DNA from: an uncultured Ruminococcus sp.
GTDB taxonomy: Bacteria; Bacillota; Clostridia; Oscillospirales; Ruminococcaceae
Assembly: GCA_934435205.1 (NCBI GenBank)
Contig: CAKSAK010000004.1
Span: 124,001-188,000 of the forward strand
Direction of reading: 5' to 3'
DNA: 64,000 nucleotides
Shown: piece after piece, positions 59,666-64,000 of the stretch
Position numbering within the stretch: position 1 is the stretch's first letter
Layout: each line of letters opens with the position of its first letter
Position numbers and translations under genes: made by a program
The notes under the pieces: model-generated
Seen by the model: only the letters and a program-made list of their open reading frames with translations
Told to the model about the DNA's origin: nothing
Database searches by the model: none

Positions 59666-62600
59666 ATGAGAAGAATGAAAGGTGCGGCAGGGCTTCTGAC
59701 AGCTTTGCTCTTGGCTTTTCAGCTTTCAGCGCAGACTTTTGCACTTGCCGGCGAGGATAATGGCATAAAAGTCGTTCCCGTAAACTTTACCCATAACGGC
59801 TATAGCTATGAGATAGAGGGCGTTGCCAAAAGCACAGACGGTGACTGTCAGACAAAGTCCCCTGCAAGACTATCCGCTCAAAAGCTTCCCTCCGCCTATG
59901 ACCCAAGAAGCTCAGGCGAGCTAACCACAGTAAAAGATCAGGCATCAACAGGTGCTTGCTGGGCGTTTTCAGCCCTTGCCTGCGCAGAGCAGGATCTTAT
60001 CAAAAAGGGGCTTGAAAACCCCTCCGCAGAATTTTCCGTGCCTGCCTTGGTGCTGTCCTCAAATTCAGGCACAGCCACAGGTAAAGACGATTTTTCATCA
60101 GGGGGAAACTGGCTCTTTGCGGCCTCCGCCCTTGCAAATGGTCAGGGACTATGCTATGAGGATTACGAGCCGTTTTTAGGATCCGGCACAGAGAATATGA
60201 TAGTTTCCGAAAATAAGAAAAACGTCAGCGAATACAGGCTGAATTATGCCATGGAGCTTTCAAGCACTACGCAGGTGAAGCGTAAAATAATGGAGCTTGG
60301 AGCAGTTTCCGCAAGCTATTTTGCAGGAAATGGCTATATGAATCATAACAATACTGCCTACTATGATCCCGACGCATCAAAAAACACTATCATAAATCAT
60401 TCCGTCACCGTGGTGGGCTGGGACGATAACTACAGTAAGGATAATTTCAGATATAAGCCTACCCATAACGGCGCATGGCTTGTGAAAGGCTCGTGGGGTG
60501 CAGATCAGGACAATGACGGCTTCTATTGGGTGTCCTATGATGAAGCCGAGTTTGGACAGTTCTGCTGCTATGACTTTGAAGAAAGCTGTGATAATACATA
60601 TCACTACAGCAAAATGACAGGCTATGTTGTGAATGCCAGCAATGACGGCTCTGTTTACGGTGCAAATGTTTTCACTGCTAAATCCGATGAAAAGCTTGAT
60701 AAAGCAGGCTTTATGTATGTGGGTAAAACGGGCAGTGCTGATTATACCCTGAGCGTTTATACCGACGTTTCCGACAGCGACCCTATAGGAGTCCTTGAAA
60801 CGCAGATAAGCGGCTCAGTGTCTGCAAACGGCTTTTATACAGTTGACTTTCCCGAGGATATCCTCCTTGAAGAGGGCGAGAAATATTCCATTTCAGTAAA
60901 ATTCAGCGGTGACAGCGGCAGAGGATATCTCCTTGCAGAAAGCGACCGAACATCAAAGGTACAGTCAGGGCAAAGCTATGTTTCCCTTAACGGCAAATAT
61001 TGGTCCGACGTTGGAGCAGATAAGACCGACTCTATAGGAAGCTTTTTTATCTATGCTTATACTGACGATACCGCAAAGCCCGATAAAAGTTCACTTGAAA
61101 TCACCCTTGCGAAGTACGGCACCCTTGCAGGCTGTGAAAGGGAGGCAAACAACGCCCGAAAGGTACTTGCAGATGAAACTGCTTCCAAGAATGATATCTC
61201 AAATGCCCAAAAGCTCCTTATCTCCGCCGCAGAAGAGCATGACGAAGTCCTCGTTATAACCACCGAAGCCCAGTGGGAGAGCTTTGCAAAGCGTGTCAGC
61301 AGTGGCGAAAGCTTTGAGGGCAAGCTGGTCACCATTGAAGCCGACCTTGACTTTGACGGAAAAACTATCTCACCCGTGGGTGATTCTGAAAACCCATTCA
61401 TGGGCTATTTTGACGGCAACGGACACCTTGTAAAAAACGCAGTTATCTCCTCAGAGGAGTATTCAGGACTTTTCGCATACATAAAAAACGGTGCAGAGAT
61501 AAATAACATCTCTCTGAAAAACTGCACAGTGAAAGGAGATTACGCAGGCGGAATAGTGGGTTTTTATCAAGGAACAGCCATAAAAGCCTGCACCTTTGAC
61601 GGCACAATGTCAGGAAGCGTCTATTCAGGTGGCGTCATAGGCAGACAATCCTGCGGTATCATAACTGAGTGTTCCTCAAACCTCAGGGAAAACAGCTCCG
61701 CCATTACAAACGCATTTATAGGCGGCAAGGATATAGCCGTTTCCGCCCTGAACGCATACGGCTGTTACAGTAAGTATAGCGACAGCTTTGTTTCAAGCCT
61801 TTCTGCAGGAAATGCACTTTCCCAAGGCGCATATTCAATGAACACCTACGGTGAAAAGTTCAAAGACAGCGCAAAGTGGACAATGGACGGCACTCTTGTG
61901 CGTCAGACCTCATATAACGAGCAGGCTTCCCATAAGATAACATTCTCCGCTGTGGCACAGACCATAGAAGTCTGCACCGACTATGCAGGCAAAGCCACGT
62001 TTCCAAACGTGAACGTTCAGCAGGGCTACACCCTCGGCTGGTATCGTAAAGGCGAACCTGTGAACAGCGACACAGTTTTTACAGAAAATAACATAGTTTC
62101 CGCAAAAGTCACACCAAGCGACAAGGCAAAGATAGATTATATCCTTAACGGTGGCGAAAACAGCCCCCTTAACCCTGATGAGCTTAGCGAGGGCGAAACC
62201 GCACAGCTTTCCGACCCCACAAAAGAGGGCGCACAGTTCACAGGCTGGTATGCCGACCAACAGCTTAATGGCGAGCCTATAACGTCCGTGAGCTTTTCGG
62301 ACGGCTCAAAGACCCTTTATGCAGGCTGGAAAGCAAATACCTATACAGTTGATTTCACCGATATAAACGGCATAGTTTTGTCATCTCAGACCGTAGAATA
62401 CGGCAAAAGTGCCAACCCGCCCAAAGCACCGACCATAAAAGGCAAACGCTTTGCAGGCTGGGATAAAGACTTTTCAAAAGTCACAGCCGATATGACAGTG
62501 CAGGCGGTCTATACCGACCGAAAGCTTATAAAAGACTGCGATATATCAGGTTTTAAAACCAATATGACATTCACAGGCTATGAGCTTGCTCAAAGCAGTA

Positions 62601-63766
62601 TAATGCTTTCCTATGGTGATACTCCTCTGACGAAAAATAAAGATTATACCATTGACTATGCCGATAATATAGCCGCAGGCAAGGGCAAAATGATAATAAC
62701 GGGCATTGGCGAATACAGTGGCACTATAGCCAAAGTATTCGACATTCTTCCAAAGTCCGCTCAGTTGACAAGCGTCTATTATGTTGATACGCTCTCCTAC
62801 ACAGGCAAGCCCATAAGACCTGACGTTATGGTAACAGACGGAGGAAAGTTTCTTCTTCCTGAACATGATTATTCCGTTTCCTACAGCTCAAATACAAAAA
62901 TAGGCGTTGGAAAAATGATCATAAGCTTCATGGGCAACTATCAGGGTACCATAACAAAAACTTTTACTATATATCCTGCCAAGCAGGAGATACAATCTCT
63001 GCAAACAAGATATAAAGGCTTTTTTATCGACTTTGCTCAGAAAGGCTCAGCCACAGGCTATGACCTGCAATACAGCATACGCTCTGACTTCGCAGGTGCA
63101 AAAACTTTGACTATATCCTCAAACAAAACGGATAAAAAGACAGTTTCAAACCTGACGGCAGGGAAGAAATATTATGTAAGAGTGCGTTCGTATACAATAG
63201 TCAGCGGCAAGCGTTATAACGGAGCATGGTCTGATACAAAGAGCGTGACCACCGCAAAATATGATATTTCCAAAGCTAAGGTCGCAGGCATAAAAAACAA
63301 GTCTTTCACAGGCAAGAACATCACCCAAAGCATAACTGTCACATATTCGGGCAAGACCCTTAAAAACGGCACAGACTATACAGTGAAATATTCCTGCAAT
63401 AAGAATATAGGCACAGCTAAGGTAACAGTAACAGGAAAAGGCTCGTATGGAGGAGTGATAACAAAGTCTTTTATCATCACCCCTGCCAGGCAGACCATAC
63501 AAAAGCTCACTCCAGTGAAAAAAGGCTTTTATATAGACTATGCACAGAAAGGCTCTGCCACCGGCTATGAGATATCCTATGCTGAAAATATATCTTTCAG
63601 CGGTGCAAAGACAGTTAAAGTGACCTCAAATAGGACCGACAAAAAGACCATAACAAATCTTAAAAGCCAAAAGACATATTTCGTCCGTGTAAGAAGCTAT
63701 ACCAACACAGGCGGCAAGACCTATTTCGGACAGTGGTCTGATATAGCCAAAGTTTATACCAAATAA
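59666..63766 (+). CDS. Large secreted papain-like (C1A) protease with lectin-like, InlB and FN3-like repeats
   Basis: A 1366-residue protein. Signal peptide (1-28); C1A protease (about 70-305) with active-site Cys in TGACWAF (C98) and His in INHSVTVVGW (H245); the usual Asn is Gly (LVKGSWG, G275). A lectin-like beta domain follows (310-480), a helical segment, GLUG-like repeats (near 560-640, YFDGNGHLVKNA), InlB-type beta-grasp repeats (near 750-950, FTGWYADQ and FAGWDKDF), and alternating Ig-like and FN3-like modules to the end (SATGYDLQYS... and SATGYEISYA...). No dockerin, LPXTG or membrane anchor is seen. AGGAGGG precedes the ATG. Confidence 0.85.
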   Translation: MRRMKGAAGLLTALLLAFQLSAQTFALAGEDNGIKVVPVNFTHNGYSYEIEGVAKSTDGDCQTKSPARLSAQKLPSAYDPRSSGELTTVKDQASTGACWAFSALACAEQDLIKKGLENPSAEFSVPALVLSSNSGTATGKDDFSSGGNWLFAASALANGQGLCYEDYEPFLGSGTENMIVSENKKNVSEYRLNYAMELSSTTQVKRKIMELGAVSASYFAGNGYMNHNNTAYYDPDASKNTIINHSVTVVGWDDNYSKDNFRYKPTHNGAWLVKGSWGADQDNDGFYWVSYDEAEFGQFCCYDFEESCDNTYHYSKMTGYVVNASNDGSVYGANVFTAKSDEKLDKAGFMYVGKTGSADYTLSVYTDVSDSDPIGVLETQISGSVSANGFYTVDFPEDILLEEGEKYSISVKFSGDSGRGYLLAESDRTSKVQSGQSYVSLNGKYWSDVGADKTDSIGSFFIYAYTDDTAKPDKSSLEITLAKYGTLAGCEREANNARKVLADETASKNDISNAQKLLISAAEEHDEVLVITTEAQWESFAKRVSSGESFEGKLVTIEADLDFDGKTISPVGDSENPFMGYFDGNGHLVKNAVISSEEYSGLFAYIKNGAEINNISLKNCTVKGDYAGGIVGFYQGTAIKACTFDGTMSGSVYSGGVIGRQSCGIITECSSNLRENSSAITNAFIGGKDIAVSALNAYGCYSKYSDSFVSSLSAGNALSQGAYSMNTYGEKFKDSAKWTMDGTLVRQTSYNEQASHKITFSAVAQTIEVCTDYAGKATFPNVNVQQGYTLGWYRKGEPVNSDTVFTENNIVSAKVTPSDKAKIDYILNGGENSPLNPDELSEGETAQLSDPTKEGAQFTGWYADQQLNGEPITSVSFSDGSKTLYAGWKANTYTVDFTDINGIVLSSQTVEYGKSANPPKAPTIKGKRFAGWDKDFSKVTADMTVQAVYTDRKLIKDCDISGFKTNMTFTGYELAQSSIMLSYGDTPLTKNKDYTIDYADNIAAGKGKMIITGIGEYSGTIAKVFDILPKSAQLTSVYYVDTLSYTGKPIRPDVMVTDGGKFLLPEHDYSVSYSSNTKIGVGKMIISFMGNYQGTITKTFTIYPAKQEIQSLQTRYKGFFIDFAQKGSATGYDLQYSIRSDFAGAKTLTISSNKTDKKTVSNLTAGKKYYVRVRSYTIVSGKRYNGAWSDTKSVTTAKYDISKAKVAGIKNKSFTGKNITQSITVTYSGKTLKNGTDYTVKYSCNKNIGTAKVTVTGKGSYGGVITKSFIITPARQTIQKLTPVKKGFYIDYAQKGSATGYEISYAENISFSGAKTVKVTSNRTDKKTITNLKSQKTYFVRVRSYTNTGGKTYFGQWSDIAKVYTK

Positions 63767-63793
63767 TTATCCATGTTATCGGGAGGGATAGCA

Positions 63794-64000
63794 ATGACCA
63801 CAAAAACAAAGCTTGTAAAAAGAATATTCTCATCGCTCTTGACAACCGCACTTGCAGTTCCAATGACGGCTCTCACTGCCCATGCAACAGGGGAGGCTTT
63901 CTTCTATCCGCCTAAAAACCCCGTCATGACCGATCAGCAGTTTGAAGTGTCCGTGACATTTTCCGCAGATTCAGAGATAGGAAGCGTTCAGGCAAATATC
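63794..64000 (+). CDS. Secreted protein, N-terminal 69 residues (possible cohesin/Ig-like start)
   Basis: Open through the window end. A signal peptide (about 1-32, LLTTALAVPMTALTAHA) is followed by EAFFYPPKNPVMTDQQFEVSV, a beta-strand pattern seen at the start of cohesin-like or Ig-like domains. GGGAGGG precedes the ATG, 27 bases after the protease stop. Likely in the same operon; identity needs the rest of the gene. Confidence 0.6.
   Translation, partial: MTTKTKLVKRIFSSLLTTALAVPMTALTAHATGEAFFYPPKNPVMTDQQFEVSVTFSADSEIGSVQANI

Overview
The window looks like a chromosomal segment of a low-to-mid GC, spore-lineage Clostridia, most like Ruminococcus or a relative in Oscillospiraceae. The signs are a Spo0A-type DNA-binding protein, the ylxM-ffh-rpsP-khpA block, a tmcAL/ackA pair, half-size TSUP transporter genes, GH2, GH32 and GH59 glycosidases, a membrane-anchored module resembling those on Ruminococcus cellulases, and large secreted multi-domain proteins. 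No rRNA, tRNA, CRISPR array or complete mobile element was seen. Species is inferred from gene style only.

Layout. 1-3.1 kb: the N-terminal part of an ABC exporter with an unusual zinc-ribbon extension, a 38-codon peptide gene with its own promoter and terminator, and a Na+-coupled NSS transporter. 3.2-10.3 kb: a lactose module (galK, lacZ, a GPH sugar symporter, divergent araC) with a tnpV-like remnant at one edge and codon use unlike its neighbours, so probably acquired. 10.4-16 kb: a sucrose PTS operon (scrA, scrB, fructokinase) under a LacI-type repressor. 16-21.1 kb: a MATE exporter, a secreted membrane-anchored GH59 galactosidase and an AraC regulator. 21.2-25.5 kb: azlCD, a metallophosphoesterase, an acyl-ACP thioesterase and cysK. 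25.6-27.4 kb: two lipoproteins. 27.5-32 kb: a pyrimidine operon (pyrC, pyrF, a lipoprotein, pyrK, pyrD). 32.1-37.9 kb: a long operon running manA, small membrane protein, ROK glucokinase, two unknowns, ilvD, unknown. 38-39.2 kb: two single genes closed by nearly identical terminators. 39.4-44 kb: ruvX plus an overlapping phosphoesterase, a split TSUP transporter, and khpA/rpsP/ffh/ylxM. 44.1-45.1 kb: an aldo/keto reductase.

45.1-49 kb is the most unusual part. A strong promoter and terminator bracket about 1.27 kb with no real gene; its minus-strand transcript carries at least 14 copies of a GAAAGGAGUGAUUCCAAUGG-like unit. These resemble over-extended Shine-Dalgarno sites, matching the complement of the 16S rRNA tail, and most are followed by an AUG and an ORF of 0-18 codons. 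Next to it are a small acidic DUF1292 gene with a leader hairpin, a separate ~260-nt rod-shaped RNA gene, and a Spo0A-like regulator whose receiver lacks the phosphorylation site.

49-64 kb: a PH-domain-like small protein, an FkbM methyltransferase, a beta-mannosidase, a heterodimeric ABC exporter, ackA, tmcAL, and a 1366-residue secreted papain-like protease whose expected active-site Asn is Gly. The start of another secreted protein runs off the end. Short GC-rich palindromes of one recognisable family sit in several intergenic gaps.
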